A stretch of 64,000 bases of DNA from JAFEDN01 sp963712715 (GCA_963712715.1 CAVQJI010000009.1:121710-185709), one strand, 5' to 3'. Shown: positions 55,007 to 64,000, numbered from the stretch's first letter. Notes: generated by a model not told the origin, from the sequence alone. A program made the numbers and translations.

Positions 55007-56409
55007 TCCGTGTGAAATACGCCGGGTTTGTCGATACGCTGGTAAGTATGCGACCCAAAATAATCCCGCTGGGCCTGAATGAGATTAGCGGGCAGCCAAG
55101 CACTCCGATAGAAGTCAAAATAAGCCAGTGAGACCATTAATCCCGGCGCCGTTACGCCCCGTGCGGCGGACTGGGTGACCACCTGCCGTAATCCCTCCTG
55201 ATGTTCAGTCAGTTTATGGGCTACCGAAGAGTCCAGCAATAAACTGGGCAAGCCGGGCGATGCCTGAAAAGCAGCGCGAATATCTTCCAAAAACGCAGAG
55301 CGGATGATGCAGCCGCCGCGCCAGATTTTCGCCACTTCCGCCAGATTAAGTTCATACTGATACCGTTGCGAGGCCGCGGCCAATAACGTCATTCCCTGAG
55401 AATAAACAAGAATTGTACTGGCGAACAGCGCATGGCGGAGCTGGAGGAGAAAACTATCATAATCCTGTGAAAAACGGGGTAAGGCCAAAGAATATGAGCG
55501 GCTGATCTCTTCCCGTTCTTCCACCAATCCGGACAAATCACGGATCATCACGGCGATATCGATGGTGGGGGTGGGGACCTGCAATTCCAGCGCGGTTTGG
55601 GAAGTCCACATGCCGGTGCCTTTTTGTCTGGCGACGGGCAGTATCAGATCGATCAGTGCTTTGCCGGTACTGTCATCCATTTTGCCAAAGATATGGCTGG
55701 TGATTTCCAACAGGTAACTGCTTAATTCTCCCTGATTCCACTCGCTATACACTTCCTGACACTGTTGATTGGTTAAATCCATGCCCTGTTTCATCAGATT
55801 ATAGGTTTCACTGATCAGTTGCATAATGCCGTATTCAATACCGTTATGAACCATTTTCACAAAATGACCCGCTGATCCTGACCCCAACCAGGCCACACAG
55901 GGTTCATTATTGACTTTAGCCGCGATAGCCTCGAATACCGGCTGTACCCGCTTCCACGCTTCCTTTGAGCCGCCGACCATGATGCTGGGCCCGTGGCGCG
56001 CGCCTTCTTCACCGCCGGAAACGCCGATGCCGAGAAACTGAATACCCTCCGCGGCTAACTGTTTTGCGCGGGTATCGGTGTCTTTAAAATAGGAATTACC
56101 GGCGTCGATAATGAGATCATTAGGCTCCAGCCAGGGCGACAGCGCTTTAATGACCGCGTCCACCGCACTGCCGGCGGGGACCAGCAACACAATGGCGCGT
56201 GGCCGCCGTAGCCGTTGCATGAACTCCTGGATATTGGTCGTGGCGTGAATATCACGCCCCTGCGATTCATGAGCCAGGCTGTCTGCCTGTTTGGGATCGT
56301 TATCGTAACCCGCCGCCGTGAAACCGTGGTCAGCGATATTGAGCAACAAATTTCGCCCCATCACGCCAAGGCCGACCATACCTATTTCGCATTGAGTTTG
56401 ATTTGTCAT
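54994..56409 (-). CDS. gnd: 6-phosphogluconate dehydrogenase, decarboxylating
   Basis: Oxidises 6-phosphogluconate to ribulose-5-phosphate. 471 residues, normal length. The Rossmann start GMVGLGVMGRNLLLNIADHG, the substrate motif GIGVSGGEEGARHGPSIMVGG, FVKMVHNGIEYGIMQLISE and the C-terminal RAQRDYFGSHTYQRID are intact. With zwf nearby, it implies a working oxidative pentose phosphate branch, although 6-phosphogluconolactonase is not in this window. Confidence 0.97.
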   Translation of the reverse strand: MTNQTQCEIGMVGLGVMGRNLLLNIADHGFTAAGYDNDPKQADSLAHESQGRDIHATTNIQEFMQRLRRPRAIVLLVPAGSAVDAVIKALSPWLEPNDLIIDAGNSYFKDTDTRAKQLAAEGIQFLGIGVSGGEEGARHGPSIMVGGSKEAWKRVQPVFEAIAAKVNNEPCVAWLGSGSAGHFVKMVHNGIEYGIMQLISETYNLMKQGMDLTNQQCQEVYSEWNQGELSSYLLEITSHIFGKMDDSTGKALIDLILPVARQKGTGMWTSQTALELQVPTPTIDIAVMIRDLSGLVEEREEISRSYSLALPRFSQDYDSFLLQLRHALFASTILVYSQGMTLLAAASQRYQYELNLAEVAKIWRGGCIIRSAFLEDIRAAFQASPGLPSLLLDSSVAHKLTEHQEGLRQVVTQSAARGVTAPGLMVSLAYFDFYRSAWLPANLIQAQRDYFGSHTYQRIDKPGVFHTEWEK

Positions 56410-56494
56410 GGTTATTTCCTCGCTAAGCCATTTCCGCTGAGTACAGCGTCCATGGCTTTTTTGTTTATATCCTGCGCATCGGCAAAGCCGATTG

Positions 56495-56570
56495 CTCGGA
56501 ATGAAGGGGAAGAATCACGATTCTCCCCCTTGCGATCCCCCATCGTGTAAGGAGGAGCTTCCTCCTTTTG
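56495..56570. repeat. Dispersed repeat with CGATCCCCCAT core, copy 2, forming the end of pgi
   Basis: GCGATCCCCCATCGTGTAAGG followed by the stem AAGGAGGA-GCT-TCCTCCTT (core first 20 bases shared with 33230-33315). The pgi stop (56515-56517) lies inside it. A nearby CTGAGTACAGC motif (about 56436) also recurs at other repeats in the window. Confidence 0.6.
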
Positions 56571-58182
56571 CAATTCTGTATTTTTGAATAAGCCGGTTGG
56601 TTGAGCTGTCGTGCTTTAACGCCGGTTCCTGCGTGCTTTCCAGCTCGGGAATGATGCGTTCGGCCAGTTTCTTGCCGAGTTCAACCCCCCACTGATCAAA
56701 CGAATCTATCTGCCAGATGGCGCCCTGAGTGAATACGCTGTGTTCGTACAGCGCCACCAGCTTTCCCAGCGCCGCCGGAGTCAACCGGTCGAGCAGGAGC
56801 AGGGTGGAAGGCCGGTTGCCTTCGAAGGTGCGGTGGGGCGCCAGCCACGCTGGGGTTCCTTCGGCTTCCACTTCCTCAGTGGTTTTACCAAAGGCCAGGG
56901 CTTCCGCCTGCGCAAACACATTGGCCATCAGCAAGTCGTGATGGCGTCCGAGCGGGTTAAGCGGATGGGTAAACGCAATAAAATCGCACGGAATCAGTTT
57001 GGCGCCCTGATGCAGCAGTTGATAAAAAGAATGTTGGCCGTTGGTGCCGGGCTCTCCCCAATAGATGGGGGATGTTTGATAATCGACTGTTTTTCCCTCC
57101 AGGGTCACGTGTTTGCCATTGCTTTCCATGGTTAATTGTTGCAGATAAGCTGGAAAACGTAACAAATATTGTTCGTAGGGCAGAACCGCCACCGTCTGGG
57201 CGGCGAAAAAATTGTTGTACCAGATCGTGAGTAATCCCATCAGCACGGGTAAGTTGCGCTCGAAAGGAGAGTGGCGAAAATGCTCATCCATTTGGTGGAA
57301 ACCGTCGAGCATGTCGCGAAAATGTTTGGGGCCGATAGCAATCATCGTTGATAACCCGATAGCGGAATCCATGGAGTAGCGACCGCCCACCCAGTCCCAA
57401 AACTCAAACATATTGGCGGTGTCAATCCCAAACTTCGAGACCTCTTCCGCATTGGTGGAAATGGCGACAAAGTGTTTGGCGACGGCCTTCGGATCTTTCA
57501 GGCTCCTGAGAGTCCAATCCCTGGCGGTATGCGCATTGGTGAGCGTTTCCAAAGTGGTGAAGGTTTTGGAAGAGATAATAAATAGCGTATCGCTGGCGTC
57601 CAGATCGCGAGTGGCCTCGGCGAAAGCAGTACCGTCGACATTGGATACAAAACGGAAGGTGAGGTCGCGTTGACTATAATGGCGCAGGGCTTCGTAAGCC
57701 ATCACCGGTCCGAGGTCGGAACCGCCGATGCCAATGTTTACGATATTGCGAATGGCTTTGCCCGTATGCCCTTTCCACTCGCCGTTGCGGAGCCTGTCGG
57801 CGAAGGCCGCCATCCTGTCCAGCACGTCATGAACCTCCGGTACCACGTCTACGCCATCCACAAACAGGGATTCACCCCGGGGCGCGCGCAGCGCCACGTG
57901 CATGACGGCGCGCTGTTCGGTGACATTGATTTTTTCGCCTTTGAACATGGCAATGATTCGGCCCTGCAATCCCGATTCCTGCGCCAACTGTAACAGCAGC
58001 GACAGTGTTTCAGTGGTCAGGCGATGTTTTGAAAAATCACAATAGATACCTGCCGCCTCCACGCTAAAACGTTCTCCGCGTTTTGGATCGTCGGCGAACA
58101 GCGTTCGCAAATGTTGCCCGCGCACTTTTTGATAGTGAGCTTCGAGGGCCTGCCACGACGGCAGTTTCGTCAGACTACTCAT
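56515..58182 (-). CDS. pgi: Glucose-6-phosphate isomerase
   Basis: Interconverts glucose-6-phosphate and fructose-6-phosphate. 555 residues. Signatures: NIGIGGSDLGPVMAYEAL, FVSNVDGTAFAEA, FIISSKTFTTLETLTN, VGGRYSMDSAIGLS and the C-terminal SFDQWGVELGKKLA. Homology to the normal end stops near LIQKYRIAK; the last 16 or so residues (GGSSSLHDGGSQGGES) are encoded by a dispersed repeat. The start overlaps the glucoamylase stop by four bases, so the two are coupled. Confidence 0.96.
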   Translation of the reverse strand: MSSLTKLPSWQALEAHYQKVRGQHLRTLFADDPKRGERFSVEAAGIYCDFSKHRLTTETLSLLLQLAQESGLQGRIIAMFKGEKINVTEQRAVMHVALRAPRGESLFVDGVDVVPEVHDVLDRMAAFADRLRNGEWKGHTGKAIRNIVNIGIGGSDLGPVMAYEALRHYSQRDLTFRFVSNVDGTAFAEATRDLDASDTLFIISSKTFTTLETLTNAHTARDWTLRSLKDPKAVAKHFVAISTNAEEVSKFGIDTANMFEFWDWVGGRYSMDSAIGLSTMIAIGPKHFRDMLDGFHQMDEHFRHSPFERNLPVLMGLLTIWYNNFFAAQTVAVLPYEQYLLRFPAYLQQLTMESNGKHVTLEGKTVDYQTSPIYWGEPGTNGQHSFYQLLHQGAKLIPCDFIAFTHPLNPLGRHHDLLMANVFAQAEALAFGKTTEEVEAEGTPAWLAPHRTFEGNRPSTLLLLDRLTPAALGKLVALYEHSVFTQGAIWQIDSFDQWGVELGKKLAERIIPELESTQEPALKHDSSTNRLIQKYRIAKGGSSSLHDGGSQGGES

Positions 58183-59475
58183 AACCAGCCTCCATTAAAT
58201 CCCGCCTGCCGCAAACCTTTGCTGATGTAGGGGCAGTTGCGCATCAATTCCCATATAAATCCGGTGCGATAATTTTCGATCATCAAAATAATCGGTCCTT
58301 CATTCAACCCATAATGCCAGGGCGACACCCACCCGCAGGGGTGATTTTTATCGGGGTGAGTTTGATTGAAAGTCGCTCTAAAACCATACACATGACCTTC
58401 TTTCAGTTTCATTTTATAAGTGTAGTGTTCGATTACCGGCAGCACAATTTCCGGAGCGAACGGCAATGATGTGATTGCCGCCCAGGGTGCGACAGTGCCG
58501 TCGTCAGGCCCATAGGGCACGCCGCGTCCTATGTAATTATAGAATTCGCGCACGATTCCGTTGACTTTGCGGGTGTCGGGGCCAGGCCCGTCGCTGGCGG
58601 TAATTCCCCAGCAGCGGTAGCTATATCCGCTGAATCCGAGCGGATTTGAGATGGCGTAACTTTGCTGAACATAAGTGGCCCGGCGGCTGTTTTCGAAATA
58701 ATCGATGCCTTTTTCGCGCATGAAATCATCCTGAATCTTGCGAAAGTCGATCCAGACGTGTGATAACTGATGAGTAAATAAGGGTCCGGCGTACAGAAAA
58801 TGAATGCCGTGACAGGTTTTCCATTCGTAAGTGGAAACCCAGGCGGTGTAACCGCTGGCAGGCAACGGAAAAGTCGGTGAGCCCAGCGCGAGAGTATATA
58901 GCAGCATGGCTTCATCATAGCCTTCCCATCGATAAGGCAGAAATCCGCTTTCCGGTTTCCAGCCGTGGGTGAGTGTTTTTCCCTGGTTTTGCGCCCATTG
59001 CCAATCTGCGCGCCGGTAAAGCGCATCCGCGAGTGTGCGAATTTCCTGTTCTTCGGGAGTGTTAGCGTTAAAATACTGGGCTGCCGTCAACATACCCGCG
59101 AGCAGAAAAGCAGTATCGACTGTCGACAGCTCGCTTTGCCAGGCGCGTCTGCCGGTTCTCATGTCGAGAAAATGATAATAAAAACCCTTATAGCCGGTGG
59201 CGTCGGTTTTCAGGGCCTTGCGGACTATTCCAGAAAAAACGCAAGGTATTCAGGGTGAGCCCAATCGCGGCCGCACGCGTCATATACCCATGTTCGACCG
59301 CGACAGGATAAGCAGTTAATCCCAAGCCGGTTGCCGCAATGCTGGCGGGCCAGTTCGCAGTGGTTTTATCCAGCACCAATCCATTCTCCAGATTGGTTTC
59401 GTGGATGAAATATTTAAATGTTTCGTGTTGCAGCTTTTCCAGCTCAGCGCTTTCGGATAATGGTCTTTTGCTCAT
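58179..59475 (-). CDS. Glucoamylase-family protein, interrupted by one frameshift
   Basis: The N-terminal piece (59475-59188; ELEKLQHETFKYFIHETN, SIAATGLGLTAYPVAVEHG) ends in the wrong frame at GPENRRHRL. The rest continues in the next frame with TDATGYKGFYYHFLDM, DTAFLLAGMLTAAQYF, RWEGYDEAMLLYTLALGSP and DDGTVAPWAAITSLPFAPE. Removing one A of the GAAAACC run (near 59208) gives about 431 residues of the PF10091 glycoamylase-like type. No signal peptide is seen. Members are annotated as glucoamylases, but biochemical proof is thin. Coupled by overlaps to the HAD gene and pgi, suggesting glucan breakdown feeding glucose phosphate. Confidence 0.85.
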
Positions 59476-60080
59476 AATTTTAAACCAAATTTAGCCAGTT
59501 GCTCACGCGTCGACTCATAGTCGGTGTGGTGTATGCATTTAATTCCCAAATCCTCGGCGACGGTGACGAACAGGGCTCTGTCTTCAATGTAAATTATTTG
59601 CGTAATAGGCGTCTGGGAAATATTTAAAGCCATACGAAAAATGTCCGCATCGGGTTTGCGAAAATGCACGTAACAGGAAGAAATAAAAAAATCCACGAAA
59701 TTACGCAACCTGAATTTTTTAATTCGCCATTCATTAAGTTCATAAGCTTCGTTGCTGACGACGGCTATTTTTAATTCGTACCGCGATTTGAGTTGGCGGA
59801 TCAATTCCAGCATTGGGGGGAAGGGCTGAGATTGTGCAAACATAAATTCCTTAAATTGCGCCTGCGTAAACGCACGCTTTTCATAAAATATGATACGGTG
59901 AAGATATTCTTTCAGGTCAATTTTACCTAATTCATAAGTATCAAACGTGAGATGGTGCCGTTCTTCCATTTCATCGAAGTCCAGTTTAAATTTTTTCGCC
60001 GCTAATTTTCGTGAGGATTTTCCCCAGCCATTTGTCAACAAAACGCCGCCGATGTCGATAAATAATGTAGTGATTGTCAT
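59472..60080 (-). CDS. HAD-superfamily hydrolase
   Basis: 202 residues. Motif I is FIDIGGVLLTNG; the first Asp is present, while the usual second Asp (two residues on) is Gly, as in some YihX/epoxide-hydrolase-like HADs. Motif II is AVVSNEAYE, motif III lies around FRKPDADIF, and motif IV is IIYIEDRALFV. Probably a sugar-phosphate phosphatase or mutase given its position between pgm and the glucoamylase, but the substrate is unknown. ATGA-type overlaps on both sides show tight coupling. Confidence 0.85.
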   Translation of the reverse strand: MTITTLFIDIGGVLLTNGWGKSSRKLAAKKFKLDFDEMEERHHLTFDTYELGKIDLKEYLHRIIFYEKRAFTQAQFKEFMFAQSQPFPPMLELIRQLKSRYELKIAVVSNEAYELNEWRIKKFRLRNFVDFFISSCYVHFRKPDADIFRMALNISQTPITQIIYIEDRALFVTVAEDLGIKCIHHTDYESTREQLAKFGLKL

Positions 60081-61747
60081 TTTATCACCTTATTAATGAT
60101 GATTTGCGCTTCCAGCATAATCCGCTGCAGATGTTCGCTGCTTTTGAAACTTTCCGCATAAATTTTATAAATAGCTTCGGTCCCCGAGGGCCGCGCCGCG
60201 AACCAGCCATTGTCAGCGATCACTTTCAAACCGCCAATATCAGCGTCGTTTCCCGGGGCTTGCGTCTGTATCGCCCGGATGTTTTCGCCCGCCAGTTCCT
60301 TTTGCTGAATTTGTTGTGGCGACAATTTCTTTAATAGGGCTTTTTGTGCATTGGTGGCCGGCGTATCCATTCGTTCGTAAACGGAAATGCCGAGCTCAAG
60401 TTCCAGCTCATGATAAAGTTTACCGGGATCCCGTTCCATTCGTGCGGTGATCTCCGCTGCCAGCAGGGCGGGGACGATGCCGTCTTTATCTGTCGTCCAG
60501 ACACTGCCATTTCGTCGCAGAAAAGAGGCTCCGGCGCTTTCTTCGCCGCCAAAGCCTAACTCACCGCGGAGCAGCCCATCGACAAACCACTTGAATCCCA
60601 CCGGGACTTCATAGAGCTTGCGCTTCAGCTTTGCGGCGACCCTATCGATCATCTGGCTGCTGACCACGGTCTTGCCCACTGCCGCGCTTAGGCTCCATTG
60701 CGGGCGGTGTTGAAAGAGATAAAAAACGGCGGCCGCCAGATAATGATTCGGCGGCATCAGACCGCTACCTGGGGCCACGATGCCATGCCGATCATGATCA
60801 GTATCACAGGCAACGGTGATGTCGAAGCGGTCTTTTTGAGCGATTAACTGTTCCATTGCGTACGGTGAAGAAGGATCCATGCGGATTTGGCCGTCCCAGT
60901 CAACGGTCATAAAACGAAAGGTTGGATCGACAACGGAATTTACGACGGTCAGGTTTAATCCATAGCGCTCGGCAATGGGACCCCAATACTGAACTCCCGC
61001 GCCTCCCAAAGGATCAACGCCTATACGAATCTTTTTGTCGCGAATGATTGGCATATCGAGGACGTCGCCAAGGTCCTCCACGTAAGGATTAATATAGTCG
61101 TGTTGATGCGTGGTGGCTGCGCGCAAAGCCTTTTCCAGTGGAACTCTTTTTATCCCCTGCAGCCGGTTTTGCAAAAATTCATTGGCTTTGGCTTCGATCC
61201 AATCGGTGATGGCTGGGTCAGCAGGACCGCCATGAGGAGGATTGTATTTGAAACCGCCATCCTGCGGAGGATTGTGTGAAGGCGTTATCACGATGCCGTC
61301 CGCCAGCCCGATCAATCGCCCGCGGTTATAAACCAGTATCGCATGGGAAATCACCGGCGTGGGTGTATAAATATCCGGTTTGGCGATCATCACTTCTACC
61401 TGATTAGCCGCCAGAACTTCGAGTGCGCTGGCCAGCGCCGGTGCGGAAAGGGCGTGGGTATCGATACCGAGAAACAGTGGGCCCTGAATATTTTTCTGGA
61501 TACGATAAAGAACAATCGCCTGAGTGATCGCCAAAATATGCCACTCATTGAAAGTTTTTTCGAAGGCGCAACCGCGGTGGCCGGAAGTGCCGAACAAAAC
61601 TCTTTGCGCCGCGATCGCTGGATCGGGTATTTCCGAATAATAAGCGGTAATCAATTTCGGGATATTCACCAAGATCCCGGTTGGAGCAGGCTTTCCAGCC
61701 AGAGGACTGATGTTTCTTGTTTGAGATTGTTGATCCATCTTACACAT
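60077..61747 (-). CDS. pgm: Phosphoglucomutase (alpha-D-glucose specific)
   Basis: Interconverts glucose-1-phosphate and glucose-6-phosphate. 556 residues, Pgm of the E. coli type. The phosphoserine loop TPSHNPPQDGGFKYNPPHGG and the metal loop TVACDTDHDRHGIV are intact, as are FGGEESAGASFLRRNG and the phosphate-binding RPSGTEAIYKIY. First gene of the seven-gene operon. ATGs at 61747 and 61738 are both possible starts. Confidence 0.96.
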   Translation of the reverse strand: MCKMDQQSQTRNISPLAGKPAPTGILVNIPKLITAYYSEIPDPAIAAQRVLFGTSGHRGCAFEKTFNEWHILAITQAIVLYRIQKNIQGPLFLGIDTHALSAPALASALEVLAANQVEVMIAKPDIYTPTPVISHAILVYNRGRLIGLADGIVITPSHNPPQDGGFKYNPPHGGPADPAITDWIEAKANEFLQNRLQGIKRVPLEKALRAATTHQHDYINPYVEDLGDVLDMPIIRDKKIRIGVDPLGGAGVQYWGPIAERYGLNLTVVNSVVDPTFRFMTVDWDGQIRMDPSSPYAMEQLIAQKDRFDITVACDTDHDRHGIVAPGSGLMPPNHYLAAAVFYLFQHRPQWSLSAAVGKTVVSSQMIDRVAAKLKRKLYEVPVGFKWFVDGLLRGELGFGGEESAGASFLRRNGSVWTTDKDGIVPALLAAEITARMERDPGKLYHELELELGISVYERMDTPATNAQKALLKKLSPQQIQQKELAGENIRAIQTQAPGNDADIGGLKVIADNGWFAARPSGTEAIYKIYAESFKSSEHLQRIMLEAQIIINKVIK

Positions 61748-61832
61748 TAGGTAAACCCGCCTATTTTATAAATTTTCGGCTAAAAAACTCACTTTGGACG
61801 TGTCATTTCAGCGAAGTCTCTAAGTAATCCCT

Positions 61833-62644
61833 ACTAAACTATTAATCTTTACAAGGCATTAAACAAAACTCGCTATGTGTCATTCCAGCGAAAGCTGGAA
61901 TCCACTCTTCCCGTACAGCCCATGGATTCCAGCTTTCGCTGGAATGACACGTAATGGGTTCACTGAATATTTACGATTCTTCAGTGTTGACATTTTCCTT
62001 ATCTCTAATAGGAGGCAATTTTCGCTGTACTCAGCGAGTAATCCCCACTAAACTATTAATCTTTACAAGGCATTAAACAAAACTCGCTACGTGTCATTCA
62101 GCGAAAGCTGGAATCCACTCTTCCCGTACAGCCCATGGATTCCAGCTTTCGCTGGAATGACACGTAATGGGTTCACTGAATATTTACGATTCTTCAGTGT
62201 TGACATTTTCCTTATCTCATAGGAGGCAATTTTCGCTGTACTCAGCGAGTAATCCCCACTAAACTATTAATCTTTACAAGGCATTAAACAAAACTCGCTA
62301 TGTGTCATTCCAGCGAAAGCTGCAATCCACTCTTCCCGTACAGCCCATGGATTCCAGCTTTCGCTGGAATGACACGTAATGGGTTCACTGAATATTTACG
62401 ATTCTTCAGTGTTGACATTTTCCTTATCTCTAATAGGAGGCAATTTTCGCTGTACTCAGCGAGTAATCCCCACTAAACTATTAATCTTTACAAGGCATTA
62501 ACCAAAACTCGCTACGTGTCATTCCAGCGAAAGCTGGAATCCACTCTTCCGGTACAGCCCATGGATTCCAGCTTTCGCTGGAATGACCCGTAACGGGTTC
62601 ACTGAATATTTACGATTCTTCAGTGTTGACATTTTCCTTATCTC
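61833..62644. repeat. Four tandem copies of a 211-214-base unit, each with a long palindrome
   Basis: Units start at ACTAAACTATTAATC (61833, 62047, 62258, 62472). Each contains paired 26-base arms (GTCATTCCAGCGAAAGCTGG... and its reverse complement) around ACTCTTCCCGTACAGCC. A shared end follows (GATTCTTCAGTGTTGACATT), and all but the last unit continue into CGCTGTACTCAGCGAG. Copies differ by a few substitutions and single-base indels. No ORF. It fills the region between divergent pgm and zwf, so it may carry their promoters or transcript ends. Confidence 0.9.
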
Positions 62645-62704
62645 TAAAAAAAACTTCTATACTATACTATATACCATAACGGCTAGATTATCAGGGAAGG
62701 GATT

Positions 62705-63979
62705 ATGGAAAAATCTGACAATTTTACCGGTGCGCGGAGCTCCGGGCAAAGGCCTGCAAATCCGTGCGTCATGGTGATTTTTGGAATTACGGGAGATTTA
62801 ACCAAACGCCTGCTATACCCGGCGCTTTGTAATTTAGGCGCTAAAGGATTATTGGAAGAAAATTTTTGTATCGTCGGAGTAGCCTTAGATAACTACACTA
62901 CCGAATCTTTTCGCACGCAATTCACTAAAGACGTTGAACAGTTTGTCACGGACCCTACCGCCAAAGAATTTGGACTTTTATTAATAAAACGCATTGAATA
63001 TATTCCCGGCGCTTTCACCGATGATAAAACGTATGCAGAATTAAAAAATAAACTCGAAGAATTACATGCCCATAAAGCCAGTAAAAACTGCTTATTTTAT
63101 TTTGCAGCACCTCCGGAATTTATGACCACGATCGCCACGGGATTGAATAAGGCCAAATTGGTCAATGAAAAAGGCCATAATTATTTTCGGCGAATCGTCG
63201 TGGAAAAACCATTTGGACATGACCTTACTTCCGCGCGAAAATTAAATCGCAAATTATTATCGATAGTAGATGAAAAACAAATATTTCGTATCGACCATTA
63301 TCTGGGTAAAGAAACGGTACAAAATCTGTTGGCGTTTCGATTTTCTAACGGAATTTTTGAACCGATCTGGAATCGCCGCTACATCGATCACGTACAAATT
63401 ACCGTAGCCGAAACGTTAGGCGTAGAGTTGCGCGGCGGTTATTACGAGCAGGCCGGCGCTTTACGGGACATGGTTTCCAGTCATTTACTGCAAATGCTCA
63501 GTTTGATCACGATGGAACCGCCGGTGACATTTTCCGGCGATTATATTCAAAATGAAAAATCCAAAGCGCTGCGGTCCGTACAGGTTTACACTCAGGAGGA
63601 AGTATTACAACAGGCGATTCGCGGACAGTATGGAGCCGGAAAAATTAACTCTGCTAATTGTCCGGCTTACAGATCTGAAAAACACGTCGATCCCGCATCC
63701 ACAGTGGAAACTTTTGTGGCGTTAAAATTATTATTAAACAATTGGCGTTGGCTGCACGTACCGTTTTATCTGCGCACTGGCAAACGCTTACCGGCGCGTT
63801 CAAGCGAGATAGTCATACAGTTTAAATCAGAGCCTGCGATTTTATACGATAACTATGGGAAAAATGTGTTACCCAATTTATTGCGTATAAGAATCCAACC
63901 CGATGAAGGAATTTCCCTGCGTTTTAACGCTAAAATACCCGGACAAACATTGCGGCTAGGCCAAGTAGCAATATGCTGA
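62705..63979 (+). CDS. zwf: Glucose-6-phosphate 1-dehydrogenase, ending early
   Basis: First step of the oxidative pentose phosphate pathway. Motifs: VIFGITGDLTKRLLYPALCN, FFAAPPEF-like FYFAAPPEFM, VEKPFGHDL and the active-site RIDHYLGKETVQN; RIQPDEGISLRFNAKIPG near the end. The frame stops after 424 residues (TLRLGQVAIC), about 65 short of the usual 490, and the expected FRYG-type continuation is absent from all frames in the remaining 21 bases. This may be a frameshift or an insertion at the window edge. AGGGAAGGG precedes the ATG. Confidence 0.9.
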   Translation: MEKSDNFTGARSSGQRPANPCVMVIFGITGDLTKRLLYPALCNLGAKGLLEENFCIVGVALDNYTTESFRTQFTKDVEQFVTDPTAKEFGLLLIKRIEYIPGAFTDDKTYAELKNKLEELHAHKASKNCLFYFAAPPEFMTTIATGLNKAKLVNEKGHNYFRRIVVEKPFGHDLTSARKLNRKLLSIVDEKQIFRIDHYLGKETVQNLLAFRFSNGIFEPIWNRRYIDHVQITVAETLGVELRGGYYEQAGALRDMVSSHLLQMLSLITMEPPVTFSGDYIQNEKSKALRSVQVYTQEEVLQQAIRGQYGAGKINSANCPAYRSEKHVDPASTVETFVALKLLLNNWRWLHVPFYLRTGKRLPARSSEIVIQFKSEPAILYDNYGKNVLPNLLRIRIQPDEGISLRFNAKIPGQTLRLGQVAIC

Positions 63980-64000
63980 GTCAATAAGTTAGGCATAAAA

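Noticed and set aside
57670..57993. Plus-strand 107-residue frame within pgi
   Set aside because: Antisense to conserved Pgi catalytic motifs; no independent evidence.
61833..62644. Possible CRISPR array because of regularly spaced repeats
   Set aside because: Units are 211-214 bases, nearly identical throughout and internally palindromic; there are no unique spacers and no cas genes.

Overview
The window looks like chromosome from an intracellular gammaproteobacterium of the order Legionellales (Coxiella, Aquicella, Rickettsiella or Berkiella type). This is inferred from gene content, not from a marker tree. Ordinary gammaproteobacterial housekeeping genes (ruvC, yebC, aspS, coaBC, panBCD, nrdAB, rppH-ptsP, ispB, rplU-rpmA-obgE) are interrupted by blocks of AT-richer genes for proteins with eukaryotic-like modules: C2H2 zinc fingers, ankyrin and Sel1 repeats, coiled coils, an OTU-type cysteine protease and Ser/Thr-rich disordered tails. 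Such proteins are typical Dot/Icm effector candidates, but no secretion genes lie in the window, so effector status is inference.

Layout. 1-299: start of ruvC. 368-7768: an accessory block inserted between ruvC and yebC (membrane protein, zinc-finger/degenerate Ulp1-like protein, split Sel1 protein, HAMP fragment, large unknown protein, orphan HTH antitoxin). 7800-12008: yebC, aspS, a membrane protein, DUF502 and FmdB genes. 12746-16740: coaBC divergent from panG-panB-panC-panD, a pantothenate/CoA block. 16899-21718: a small membrane protein and a 1395-residue ankyrin protein. 21885-22422: an intact RelB/YafQ-type toxin-antitoxin pair. 22426-26423: nrdA-nrdB with paired NrdR boxes and two DnaA boxes upstream. 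26661-29407: rppH-ptsP. 29560-34365: toxin debris, palindromic repeats and four unknown accessory proteins. 34518-35700: tRNA-Pro and ispB. 35724-43379: a second accessory block splitting ispB from rplU (hairpin element, outer-membrane protein, tandem ankyrin paralogues, coiled-coil protein). 43525-45362: rplU-rpmA-obgE. 45386-51657: hipBA debris, two membrane proteins and a protein of about 1490 residues that joins a GlnD/DUF294-like nucleotidyltransferase motif to an OTU-like protease motif. 51828-61747: a tight minus-strand operon pgm-HAD-glucoamylase-pgi-gnd-tkt-tal. 61833-62644: four tandem palindromic repeat units. 62705-63979: zwf, ending early.

Two themes cross the window. First, several genes are split by single frameshifts (the Sel1 gene, aspS, nrdA, nrdB twice, the glucoamylase gene, one ankyrin paralogue). 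Each needs the same net +1 correction, which suggests either insertion-type sequencing errors or a shared biological cause. Second, several families of palindromic repeats are scattered between genes, and two of them have become the coding 3' ends of coaBC and pgi. The metabolic genes together imply glycogen or maltooligosaccharide use feeding glucose phosphate, the pentose phosphate pathway, deoxynucleotide synthesis and autonomous CoA synthesis.
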